Part shown: piece after piece, positions 56,347 through 64,000 of the stretch
Layout: every line of letters begins with the position of its first letter
How positions within the stretch are numbered: the stretch's first letter is position 1
Assembly: GCF_007860075.1 (NCBI RefSeq)
Contig: NZ_SJPP01000001.1
Coordinates: forward strand, 3,197,490 to 3,261,489
Direction: 5' to 3'
Length of the DNA: 64,000 nt
From: Symmachiella macrocystis
GTDB taxonomy: Bacteria > Planctomycetota > Planctomycetia > Planctomycetales > Planctomycetaceae
Made by a program: the position numbers and the translations under genes
The notes under the pieces: generated by a model
The model's input: the letters and a program-made list of their open reading frames with translations, nothing else
The model's database searches: none
Told to the model about the DNA's origin: nothing

Positions 56347-57207
56347 TTCGCCCAAAGCCGCGGGCAGGCCGGTTTCGATCGTCGGATACGCCAGTTCGAC
56401 CGCCAATTCATCACGCAACCGGCGGTTCTTGCAGCGTTTGTTGAGACTCTCCGCCCCGTGCCGACCCGAGCCACCACCGCCGAATTGGGGAGGCGACGCT
56501 CCAATCAGTTGGGCCAAGGTTTCATAATATGCGCGACGCGTTATAGGACGGTCGTCGCTGACTAGGTACGTCTGCCCAGCGACACCGCGCGCCGCACAGG
56601 CCAAAATTGTGCGGACAATGTCGTCGACGTGGATCAGATTCAAATACCCATCAGGATTGCCGGCCAACGGTTCACCGTCGCGGAGGGCAGCGACGCGGGC
56701 CAACAAACGGTTCGGCCCGTAGATACCCGCCAGGCGGAGAATATGGAACTCCGCAGGCGAATTGCCGCCCAGTTGCGATTCGACAACACGTTCGGCATCC
56801 AGGCAAACTTGGCCGTTGTCACGAATGGGCTCGCACGGGGACGACTCATCGACCCACTCGCCCCCGGTTTGGCCGTACACACTCGTGCTCGAAATGTAAA
56901 TCCAACGGCCCGTGCGCGCGTGAATCTCAGAGAGAACATTCTCTAAACCGTTCACATAGACGTCACGTTGCGAATGCGCAGCCGATCGGTCGAAACCAAC
57001 GGCGTATAACACCAAGTCCGCGGCCGGCAGGTCGATTAACGATGCCGGCCGCGTGACATCACCGATGATCGGCGTGATGCCTTGCGCAGCCAACCGTGCC
57101 GCGTTTTCGGCATTTCGCGTCAACGCGCTCACGGAGTGACCTTCGCTCAGCCAGGCTTGCGCGGCGCGTTGGCCGACATACCCACAGCCAATGATCAAAA
57201 CGTTCAC
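56338..57207 (-). CDS. NAD(P)-dependent SDR epimerase/dehydratase-type protein
   Basis: A 289-residue extended short-chain dehydrogenase/reductase-like protein. The nucleotide loop is GCGYVGQ near the N-terminus, followed by a Rossmann fold with GDVTRPASL. The active-site region has YISSTSVYGQTGGEWVDESS, with a Tyr but no clear YxxxK lysine, so catalysis is uncertain, as in YeeZ-like proteins. GIYGPNR and GYLNLIHVDDIVR are conserved in the family. The substrate is unknown. It runs into the gene on the other strand by a nine-base convergent overlap. Confidence 0.85.
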   Translation of the reverse strand: MNVLIIGCGYVGQRAAQAWLSEGHSVSALTRNAENAARLAAQGITPIIGDVTRPASLIDLPAADLVLYAVGFDRSAAHSQRDVYVNGLENVLSEIHARTGRWIYISSTSVYGQTGGEWVDESSPCEPIRDNGQVCLDAERVVESQLGGNSPAEFHILRLAGIYGPNRLLARVAALRDGEPLAGNPDGYLNLIHVDDIVRTILACAARGVAGQTYLVSDDRPITRRAYYETLAQLIGASPPQFGGGGSGRHGAESLNKRCKNRRLRDELAVELAYPTIETGLPAALGELQ

Positions 57208-57246
57208 GGTCCCAGCTTTCCGATGTGGTTGACCTGACGGCTTCGT

Positions 57247-57939
57247 TTACTTCCGCGGGATTTCGCGGATGTAAACGTTCTTGAAGTACAGCGTGTTTCC
57301 GTGATTTTGCAATTCGATTTGCCCCGTGGGGTAGATCGGCTTGTCACGTTCCCAGAAGTTCTCCAACGTCACGTTGTCCACGACCAATTCGTCATTCAGG
57401 TGTACTGTGACCTTGTCACCGACCATTTTGATCTTAAACGTGTTCCATTCCCCAATGGGGTTATCGGCGGTCTTGAGCGGTTTGGAGGGATTCTTTTTGT
57501 TGTTGTACAACCCACCCGAACCAGTGTCGAACAGCTTGATGTCCCAGATTTGCACTTGGGGGCTGCCGCGGAGATAGATGCCGCTATCCCCCTTCTCTTT
57601 GATCTTCCAATCAACCAGCATTTCAAAGTCGCCGTAATCTTTGTCGGTGCAAAGCGGCCCGCCTTTGTTATTTCCGTCGAATATCAACACACCGTCGTCG
57701 ACGCTCCAATGTTGCCGCATATTTTCGTCAGCTGCTTTTTGTGCCGTGGCCAACTCCCGAGGCGACATTTTGGCCCGCTCTTTGGGGTTTTTAACAAGCC
57801 CTTTCCAACCAGCAAGGTCTTTTCCATTGAACAGTGCTTTAAAGCCTTTGGGGGGCACGTTGTCGTTGCCAGCATGCGCCGTTGCTGAAAAAACGGCGGC
57901 AACCAGGGCCATGGTACAGATGATCGCGGTGAGTCTCAT
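57247..57939 (-). CDS. Secreted DUF1080 (3-keto-disaccharide hydrolase-like) protein
   Basis: A 230-residue exported protein. Start 57939 (MRLTAIICTMALVAAVFS) has AAGGAG six bases upstream and a signal peptide cut near AHAGND. The DUF1080 concanavalin-like jelly-roll shows GFKALFNGKDLAGWKG, FEMLVDWKIKEKGDSGIYLRG and GEWNTFKIKMVGDKVTVHLN. Family members include 3-keto-glycoside hydrolases; many in planctomycetes are uncharacterised. An unusual Lys-rich insert (KNPKERAKMSPRELATAQKA) follows the first strand. Confidence 0.88.
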   Translation of the reverse strand: MRLTAIICTMALVAAVFSATAHAGNDNVPPKGFKALFNGKDLAGWKGLVKNPKERAKMSPRELATAQKAADENMRQHWSVDDGVLIFDGNNKGGPLCTDKDYGDFEMLVDWKIKEKGDSGIYLRGSPQVQIWDIKLFDTGSGGLYNNKKNPSKPLKTADNPIGEWNTFKIKMVGDKVTVHLNDELVVDNVTLENFWERDKPIYPTGQIELQNHGNTLYFKNVYIREIPRK

Positions 57940-58078
57940 TGTTGCTCCTTGTGTGCAAAAACTAATACCGTCAGGGGCGGCAAGCTGAAAGTTCGTCAAT
58001 GGATCGTTTCCAGCGATTGCCAATGGGTAGAATACTCCCCGCAGCGTCCGATTGCTACCAACGCGGCCGAAGCTAAGA

Positions 58079-60439
58079 CTATCGGGGCCGCCGTTTCGAC
58101 AACGCTTCCATCAACTGCAATTGTCGATCGACCTGCCGTTGTTCCTCGGCATCGAGGGGATCGTTCCCAAAGCGAACACGATAAAACGAGTCGGCGATCG
58201 CGGTGCTGACGTTGTTCAGCTCCGGTTCCTCCGCTGAGGCATCAACGACCTGCTGGATCGCGGCGGCGTACTCACGTTGTGTCTGTTGGGGCTGCCGGAT
58301 AAATCCCATCCGACGCGTGAGGACTTGAAACCGTTGGTAAAACTCAACCAAGCGGGTCGGACCGGAGTGAGCCGATTTCCCCCGCGACCATTTCCCTCGC
58401 AGTCGACGCAGGATTTTGCTTGTCCAATGGAAAATCAAGACCGGAACACCCAAAAGCAAAAACACAAGTATCCCGCCATCGATACTGATCCATCGCTGCG
58501 GATTGGTGACTGTGCTGTAAAACCAATTCCAAAAATCGACCGCAGCGGCCCGCATCCCGGCAGTGGAACTGAACGCTTTTTTGAGATATGCCAGCATGGG
58601 ATCGAAAATCTCCCGTCGCTGTTGTGCCAACGAAAAACTGACCACGTTCTCTTGCCAAAATCCCCAAAAAGTCCGTTTCAAGACCTCCCAATATCCCGGC
58701 TTGTGTGAGGCAACAATTCGTTGTCGCTCCGCCGCAGGCGTCGCATCCATTGTGAGCCAACGGTCGCCGATCGCCGCTTCAACCCAAGAGTGCGCATGCC
58801 GCTGTTCGACCCGCAGGACCTTCTCTTGTGGATCGTATTCTCCCCCTTTGAATCCATTGATCAGCCGCGCGGGAATCCCAACCGAACGTAGCATCAACGT
58901 CAACGCGGCGGCATAGTATTCGCAATGCCCGGATTTGCGGTTGAATAGAAAATCATCCACCGGGTCAATATTTGGATCCATCACCGCCGCACTGAGTGAA
59001 TAGCTAAATTCACCGCTGTCGCGCAGATGCGATTCCAAAGCACGGGCCACGGCCAATGTGTAGTCGTCCTCTTGTAGCGATTGTTGATCGACGCGTGCGG
59101 CGACTTGCTGCGCAAGTGCGTTCAGCTTCGTTGACTCGGGAACTGCGACCAGTTCACGGCCAGCTTGCGTCGTTTCCAGGTACCGAAACGACAAAAAATC
59201 TTTTGGGAGCGATGAGTTGTTGTTTGGCGGGCGGGAATAAATTCCATATCTGATTTGTTTCGAACCAGACTCGCGCGAACGCGGGGTAATCGTATAGGAG
59301 GGATATCCCAGAAAGAGCGCGTTTTCGTTGCCGTCACGTGCCCCGATGGCGGTCCTGCCAGAACAGAAAGGCCGCATGGCAAATAACAGCTTGGTGCCCA
59401 TTGGTTCTAACGTGATGTCCTGGCGAATCCACCCTTGGCTTCCTCTAGGCGGTGCGTGAGACATTCGGTCTGGATGGCTATCCCTCTTCCCTGTGTGCCA
59501 CTTGCCCGAGCGATATCTCACGAGGACTGAGCCGCGCAGGTATGGTTCGTTCATATCATATGAGTTGGCAAAATCGATTACGTCTAATGCCGTATTCGTA
59601 TCATTGTCGACAACCTGCACTGACAGCACAGGCTCGCTACTTTCCAGGATCTCGCCAATGTCACCTAGCTGAACCTCCTCCGTGAAGCCGGTCACTGATC
59701 GAATGGGCGAAACATTGGGGGATTCGGTTTGCTCCGATTTTTTCGGTGGAATCCACACGCGGGGAGTCATCACAAAAATGGCGGAGCCCACCAATAAACC
59801 GGATAACGACGTGACAAGTGAACCGAATGCCAAACGGCTTCCCACGCGGGACCTGCCGAAGTCGCTTTGCACATTGCCCTGAACACGGCTATGTCTCCCC
59901 GCGTTTTCCCCTGAAGCTTGCAGTAGCGCGGTCCCCGTATCGGAAGCAAACACCGTGGGGGCGGAGACAACCTCTTCTTCTGCGCGATACAACGAAAACA
60001 GCGTCAAATTCCAGACCATGAAGAGCACGTAGACGACAAGCACCATGCCGAACCAGCTGGCTTGCGTTAATACGGCAGCCAGTGCAACGTGCAGCAAGCA
60101 CAAGGCGCAGATCCACCAAAAATGCCGCATTTCCCGATTCCACAGGAGCACGATCCAAAGCAAATAGATGATCAAGTGCGTTCCGGCGAGGAGTTTGGAT
60201 TCTGGACTGTCGCCCATGAACTCCCAAGTCGCCACCAAAAATGCTCCCAACGCCAAACCATTCGCCCACCACTCCGACAGACCAAACTCTCGGCGTGAGT
60301 CATTAAAAATCAGCGCGACTAAGCCAACGACGAATGTTAGGTAGGCCGGCGATGCCCCCCCCTCGGCTGCCGCTAACAGCCCACTGGCCAAGAAGACCTG
60401 GGCATACATGCTCAATTGAAAGGTTTTGAGGAACGGCAT
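58079..60439 (-). CDS. Transglutaminase-like membrane protein (TgpA/DUF3488 type)
   Basis: A 786-residue protein with about six N-terminal membrane helices (within residues 10-150 and near 205-225), a periplasmic transglutaminase domain and a further membrane helix at about 635-655 with a cytoplasmic C-terminal domain. The catalytic triad is Cys506 (KSGHCEYYAA), His550 (RHAHSWVEA) and Asp565 (TMDATP). It follows a DUF58 gene on the same strand after six bases; this pairing is the usual partner set of MoxR ATPases, but the MoxR gene is at 19.5-20.5 kb instead. The substrate is unknown. Confidence 0.9.
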   Translation of the reverse strand: MPFLKTFQLSMYAQVFLASGLLAAAEGGASPAYLTFVVGLVALIFNDSRREFGLSEWWANGLALGAFLVATWEFMGDSPESKLLAGTHLIIYLLWIVLLWNREMRHFWWICALCLLHVALAAVLTQASWFGMVLVVYVLFMVWNLTLFSLYRAEEEVVSAPTVFASDTGTALLQASGENAGRHSRVQGNVQSDFGRSRVGSRLAFGSLVTSLSGLLVGSAIFVMTPRVWIPPKKSEQTESPNVSPIRSVTGFTEEVQLGDIGEILESSEPVLSVQVVDNDTNTALDVIDFANSYDMNEPYLRGSVLVRYRSGKWHTGKRDSHPDRMSHAPPRGSQGWIRQDITLEPMGTKLLFAMRPFCSGRTAIGARDGNENALFLGYPSYTITPRSRESGSKQIRYGIYSRPPNNNSSLPKDFLSFRYLETTQAGRELVAVPESTKLNALAQQVAARVDQQSLQEDDYTLAVARALESHLRDSGEFSYSLSAAVMDPNIDPVDDFLFNRKSGHCEYYAAALTLMLRSVGIPARLINGFKGGEYDPQEKVLRVEQRHAHSWVEAAIGDRWLTMDATPAAERQRIVASHKPGYWEVLKRTFWGFWQENVVSFSLAQQRREIFDPMLAYLKKAFSSTAGMRAAAVDFWNWFYSTVTNPQRWISIDGGILVFLLLGVPVLIFHWTSKILRRLRGKWSRGKSAHSGPTRLVEFYQRFQVLTRRMGFIRQPQQTQREYAAAIQQVVDASAEEPELNNVSTAIADSFYRVRFGNDPLDAEEQRQVDRQLQLMEALSKRRPR

Positions 60440-60445
60440 GATGGT

Positions 60446-61909
60446 TTATTCTGGCTCCGATGCGAGGTGAAATACATCGGAGAGGACCTGCGGATTGGCC
60501 TCAATAATCTCCATGCTGTACTGACTGCGGTCGGCACGATCCGCAGCTGATAATTGCATCAATTCCTCATGCGCCACCCGCAATTCCTCGCCGCCGGTGT
60601 TCCACCGACGTCCCTTGCCGTTCGGCATGGGTGTCTCAGCGGGCCGTGTGGGTCGCGTAGTGATCAACAGGCAGCGTCCCTTTGTGCCGTGCAGCGACAT
60701 GGCTTCGTTCACAAATTCGTCTAACGTCCGCGCGGTGCCTGCTTGAGAAAGTGCTAAGCGTTCTAAAAAAGGGTGAATCGCGAAGGGACCGGCGACACCT
60801 GACCACTCGTCCACTTCCTGACCGAGTACCGAAATTCCCAGCTGACTGCCCCGTGCATCGAGGCAATGCATATATCCCACTGTCGCGGCAAAACTAATGG
60901 CGTATTCCGCACGTTGATAGTTGGCAACCGATGACCGTCTGGGGGTCCATAGATCCAACAAAATCGTCAGGTCATCCTCGCGACTCTGGTGATACTCCCG
61001 CACCATCAGTTCATTCTGACGAGCCGAGGTCTTCCAGTGGATCGCACGGGGATCGTCGCCGGTGCGGTATTCGCGGATTCGGTGAAATTCATCATCGTAA
61101 CTGCCACGCTGCGACGCTGATTGTTGGACCAACTCCCGCGCGTGCTGGGATTGTCGCCGCCAACGAGGAGCTAGGTCACCCACTTGGGGATACACCAGGA
61201 TCTCCTCCGCCTCCTGGATAATCAACGACCGTTCGGCCAATCCTAGCGGAAACCGGGTGGTCACTCGGATCGGTCCCAATTCGTATTTGCCGCGATGCAT
61301 CAGCCGCGCTTGATAGTGCTCTGATCGTTGAGAACGAGCGGGAACCCGCGTGAACAATACACGGGGGAGCACCTGTTCGTGCGTGTGCTGGACACGATCC
61401 ATCACCGTCAACACCCAAGAAGATAACAGCCGCTTGGAATTGGTCACTGTGATTTCTACCGAAAACGGCTCACCCGCCATCACGTGGCGAGGACTGCGCC
61501 GTGTTGCATCAATCCCGCGCAACAACATGTAACACAGGCTGCCGTTCACGATCCACGGTCCTGCCATGAATGCGAAGACCAACAACAGCAGGTTTGATTT
61601 TCCTAATAGCGCCCCGCACATCAAGATGATCAGGATCACCATATAGGCTAATCCTTCGTACGGGATCCGGGCTCGCATCGAGCGGCGGCGATATCGTTTC
61701 CAGGCCCGACTGAGCAGCGATCCATTGCCGTTGCGACCATTCTCCGGCGTCGCCGACCCGTTGCCGATCATCAAAGGCAGCATGGCCAGCAGCGACGTGC
61801 CGACCCACAAATCATCGGCTATAGCCATCCACAACACGAGAACCGCCGCGCACTGCAAGCCGCTGCTTCGAACCAAACGTCCGCCCCAGGTTCGCGGCCC
61901 CGTTGACAT
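60446..61909 (-). CDS. DUF58 domain protein, membrane-anchored
   Basis: A 487-residue protein. Start 61909 (MSTGPRTWGG) has GGAG seven bases upstream; the longer frame to 62356 overlaps the next gene and is rejected. Membrane helices occur at about 20-45 and 85-125. The DUF58 core is EFHRIREYRTGDDPRAIHWK. In contrast to the DUF58 protein at 18.6 kb, the metal-ion motif is degenerate (LLDLWTP instead of DxSxS). It is coupled to the transglutaminase gene by a six-base gap. Confidence 0.88.
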   Translation of the reverse strand: MSTGPRTWGGRLVRSSGLQCAAVLVLWMAIADDLWVGTSLLAMLPLMIGNGSATPENGRNGNGSLLSRAWKRYRRRSMRARIPYEGLAYMVILIILMCGALLGKSNLLLLVFAFMAGPWIVNGSLCYMLLRGIDATRRSPRHVMAGEPFSVEITVTNSKRLLSSWVLTVMDRVQHTHEQVLPRVLFTRVPARSQRSEHYQARLMHRGKYELGPIRVTTRFPLGLAERSLIIQEAEEILVYPQVGDLAPRWRRQSQHARELVQQSASQRGSYDDEFHRIREYRTGDDPRAIHWKTSARQNELMVREYHQSREDDLTILLDLWTPRRSSVANYQRAEYAISFAATVGYMHCLDARGSQLGISVLGQEVDEWSGVAGPFAIHPFLERLALSQAGTARTLDEFVNEAMSLHGTKGRCLLITTRPTRPAETPMPNGKGRRWNTGGEELRVAHEELMQLSAADRADRSQYSMEIIEANPQVLSDVFHLASEPE

Positions 61910-62045
61910 CAACGTTCTCCTCCGTCGTGAAGTGTGGCCCACAACTAACGCGCGGGAACTCCCCTGCATTGTCCCGTCGCACCGCGCGAACATCAAGGGC
62001 CGGATCAAGCCAGAGCGTCGAAATCCACCTTCCGCATCTCGCGTT

Positions 62046-63722
62046 TTAGACGCAGATGCCTTCCATGAACGGTCGCAGTTTCTCCTCGGAATACAGCGAA
62101 AACGAGAATTCGCGGCTGGAGAGGACCTGATTGGCGACGAGCTGCTTCTCCAGTTCGGAGCGCTCCTGGACGATCTGCTCGGTTTGACCAGCGACCGCAA
62201 CAGCGAATGTGGCCGTGATTTCACGCAAACGGCGGCCACGGTTGATGCGGGCATGCCGACCCGCACGACGCTGCCGCCGCATGAGCGGTTGGTCTCGCTC
62301 GTGATTCGCTTCGGCCAGCAATTTGTGCTTCTCTTCCAGAAGCGGCATGAATTCACTCACTTGGGATTCGCTGAGATATTTCTCAGGATTATGCCGCATG
62401 TCACGCAACATGAAATTGGCTCGCGTAACGTCTTCCTGTTGGACCTGATGCGCGTGCAGCGGCAACAAGACTGTGGCGGAAACGGCCATGAAGGATGGCG
62501 GCGCTAGGCCATAGAAGCGGGCCATGATTCGATCCGTCATTTCATCGTATTTCGCACCGCCGATGCCGTGTAAAAACAGGTCCCCCAAGCAGAGCCGCGC
62601 AAACAGCGTCGTCGTCAACGCCCGGGTACGCAGGTGATAGCCCCGTTGCGGCAATTCACGCAGCACCTCGACCGCACAACATGCTTCGTCATCGGGCGTT
62701 AAGGGCAATTTGGCGAAGACCGTTTCACCATCTTGGAGATGAATCTCCGCTGCCACTTGCTTGGCATAAACGCGGCGGCGTTCGTGGGTACCGTCACGCC
62801 AAATCCAAAACGGTGCCTCCAGCCAATCGTCCTGCTGTCGCAATTCGGGAACAGGATGGGTATGGCTTCGGACTTTGTTAATCGTGCGGTATTCGGCCAA
62901 TGCGGTGTTGTAGACGTCTCCGAATCGGGGTAGCTGCGCAACGATATGGCTGAAAAACCACAGAAACGACTCGCTCTGACACAATCGGCTGAGCGGCAGC
63001 TCCAGATTGTTCACACCCCAACGCCGTTCCAATTGGTTTCGCCCTGCCGTAAAGCAATCGGAGAACTGTTGGGAATCCCGCGAGCGTTCAACGACCAACG
63101 GCCACAACTCTCGAATCAACGGGTCGATGCCCCAAGACGACATTTCGTCAGCAACGCGATCCCCAAAGCTTTCAAACAACTTGCGGTCATGGATTTCCGC
63201 TCCCTCCCAGGGGCGGGCGAAATGGCCGCTATCGAAGGCGATGGACCCGAACGACGGCTGGTCCCGATTGCCGGAGGGAACACGCAATGCCGCTGAGGCA
63301 AATGTATCGTTGTCGACAACCAGATTGATGCCGATCGCCTGGGGAGCTTGCGCCAGCTTGCCAATCGCAAAATTCTTGACCCAGACTCCGGGATGGAACA
63401 GCAGCGGCTGATGCCCCGTCACGTACACAAGTTCCGTCGAGTCGCTGCAGCTCGGCACATCCGCCCAGGTCCCGGTATAGCTTCGGGCGGCTTGGCACAG
63501 TTCCTTTCGCGCTCCGGCCCGTACGACGGAAAGTGAACGTCCCTGAATATCGGTGGTGGCCGCTGTGAGAAGCTGATGGTTTTCGTTGGCAAACCGTGTT
63601 GCGTTTTCCAAAGCGGGAACGGAATACAAACTGCCATCGTCGCGGGGGACGCTCAGTCGTATCCGCCGCTGAGCGACCTGGGCTTGAGTTTCCGATTCCG
63701 GCATGACCAGCGATTCAAACAT
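62046..63722 (-). CDS. Uncharacterised protein with BshC-like N-terminal segment
   Basis: A 558-residue soluble protein. Residues about 98-125 (VTGHQPLLFHPGVWVKNFAI) resemble the GQQPGL motif of BshC, the putative last enzyme of bacillithiol synthesis, and a predicted coiled coil lies in the last third, as in BshC. The match is short, so the name is tentative. The central part has DDWLEAPFWIWRDGTHERRR and LHGIGGAKYDEMTDR. It lies upstream of the DUF58-transglutaminase pair on the same strand, with 136 bases between. Confidence 0.55.
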   Translation of the reverse strand: MFESLVMPESETQAQVAQRRIRLSVPRDDGSLYSVPALENATRFANENHQLLTAATTDIQGRSLSVVRAGARKELCQAARSYTGTWADVPSCSDSTELVYVTGHQPLLFHPGVWVKNFAIGKLAQAPQAIGINLVVDNDTFASAALRVPSGNRDQPSFGSIAFDSGHFARPWEGAEIHDRKLFESFGDRVADEMSSWGIDPLIRELWPLVVERSRDSQQFSDCFTAGRNQLERRWGVNNLELPLSRLCQSESFLWFFSHIVAQLPRFGDVYNTALAEYRTINKVRSHTHPVPELRQQDDWLEAPFWIWRDGTHERRRVYAKQVAAEIHLQDGETVFAKLPLTPDDEACCAVEVLRELPQRGYHLRTRALTTTLFARLCLGDLFLHGIGGAKYDEMTDRIMARFYGLAPPSFMAVSATVLLPLHAHQVQQEDVTRANFMLRDMRHNPEKYLSESQVSEFMPLLEEKHKLLAEANHERDQPLMRRQRRAGRHARINRGRRLREITATFAVAVAGQTEQIVQERSELEKQLVANQVLSSREFSFSLYSEEKLRPFMEGICV

Positions 63723-63807
63723 AGGTGGGTGGCAACAAGTTTCGAGGAACGATTATCAGCTGCGTTTTGGCTGTCCAATCCATGTTAAGGAGACTTGCCC
63801 CCGAAAC

Positions 63808-64000
63808 TCAACTCATGCGGCACGGCTCGCGGAGCTTCTCGCGGTTACATGTCGCAGGCGTGGATGACGACGATATTTCGGATGATGTCGGTTGCACCCC
63901 AAGCTCGCGATCCAGCACGGTACGGTAATAGGCTAGCCGCCGCTCCGCATCGTCCAACGAACCCCCGAAAGAGCGTTCCTCGTCCAAATAGACCCGCGGA
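63808..64000 (-). CDS. Partial protein, C-terminal end only
   Basis: On the minus strand a stop-free frame enters from the right edge (first full codon at 63999) and ends with TGA at 63808-63810. It reads PRVYLDEERSFGGSLDDAER, then RRLAYYRTVLDRELGVQ and a Ser-rich tail. The start lies outside the window. It is probably the gene upstream of the BshC-like protein. No family is recognised from this fragment. Confidence 0.6.
   Translation of the reverse strand, partial: PRVYLDEERSFGGSLDDAERRLAYYRTVLDRELGVQPTSSEISSSSTPATCNREKLREPCRMS

Noticed and set aside
61910-62356. 149-codon N-terminal extension of the second DUF58 protein
   Set aside because: It overlaps the BshC-like gene in another frame, is Arg/Ser-rich like a shadow, and a good GGAG site precedes the internal ATG at 61909.

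Overview
This 64 kb window reads as chromosomal DNA of a planctomycete (Planctomycetota, probably order Planctomycetales). The assignment is an inference from gene content: two very large PVC-type c-haem proteins, a planctomycete-style cytochrome (PSCyt1-like) domain, a Cys-type sulfatase, a DUF1080 secreted protein, MoxR/DUF58/transglutaminase sets, meso-DAP-type murein genes, and many short genes separated by GC-rich intergenic repeats. I see no rRNA, tRNA, CRISPR array, insertion sequence, integrase or prophage. The first and last genes are cut by the window edges.

Layout. 1-3 kb: a signalling locus with the receiver end of a hybrid regulator, a single-domain response regulator and a receiver-linked adenylate cyclase. 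3-13.4 kb: a secreted three-repeat metal-binding protein, then an envelope-transport block on the minus strand (HlyD-type adaptor, FtsX/MacB-type ABC permease, second adaptor) with no ATPase gene, a phytanoyl-CoA-dioxygenase-like oxygenase and an MMPL/RND transporter. 14-25 kb: sulfatase, small unknown proteins, an Ldh2-type oxidoreductase, a MoxR-DUF58 pair and a 1383-residue five-haem protein. 25-36.5 kb: acyl-CoA carboxyltransferase, thioesterase, purF, proB, a phosphoesterase, yidC, mnmE and superoxide dismutase. 36.6-45 kb: a small lipoprotein and a division/cell-wall run murE-murF-mraY-ftsW-murG in which no murD is present. 45-64 kb: a second PVC haem protein, a Rieske-PSP1 fusion, a membrane glycosyltransferase, citrate synthase, a TIM-barrel isomerase, aroA, an SDR epimerase, a DUF1080 protein, a transglutaminase/DUF58 pair and a BshC-like protein.

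The most unusual observations are: (1) YidC carries a complete c-type haem domain (CYKCH plus a candidate distal Met) inside its periplasmic domain; (2) a 90-91 bp imperfect inverted-repeat element occurs four times, always 16-77 bp upstream of a start codon, always in the same orientation relative to that gene, with a compensatory change in its arms; (3) a Rieske ferredoxin is fused to a PSP1 (RicT-like) domain and a Cys-Gly tail; (4) purF appears to lose a 40-odd-residue acidic tail by a one-base shift in a C4 run; (5) an adenylate cyclase has kinase-like phosphoacceptor helices but no kinase catalytic domain.

Starts were chosen from ribosome-binding sites and signal peptides where the longest frame was clearly too long. 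No database search was possible; family names rest on recognised motifs.
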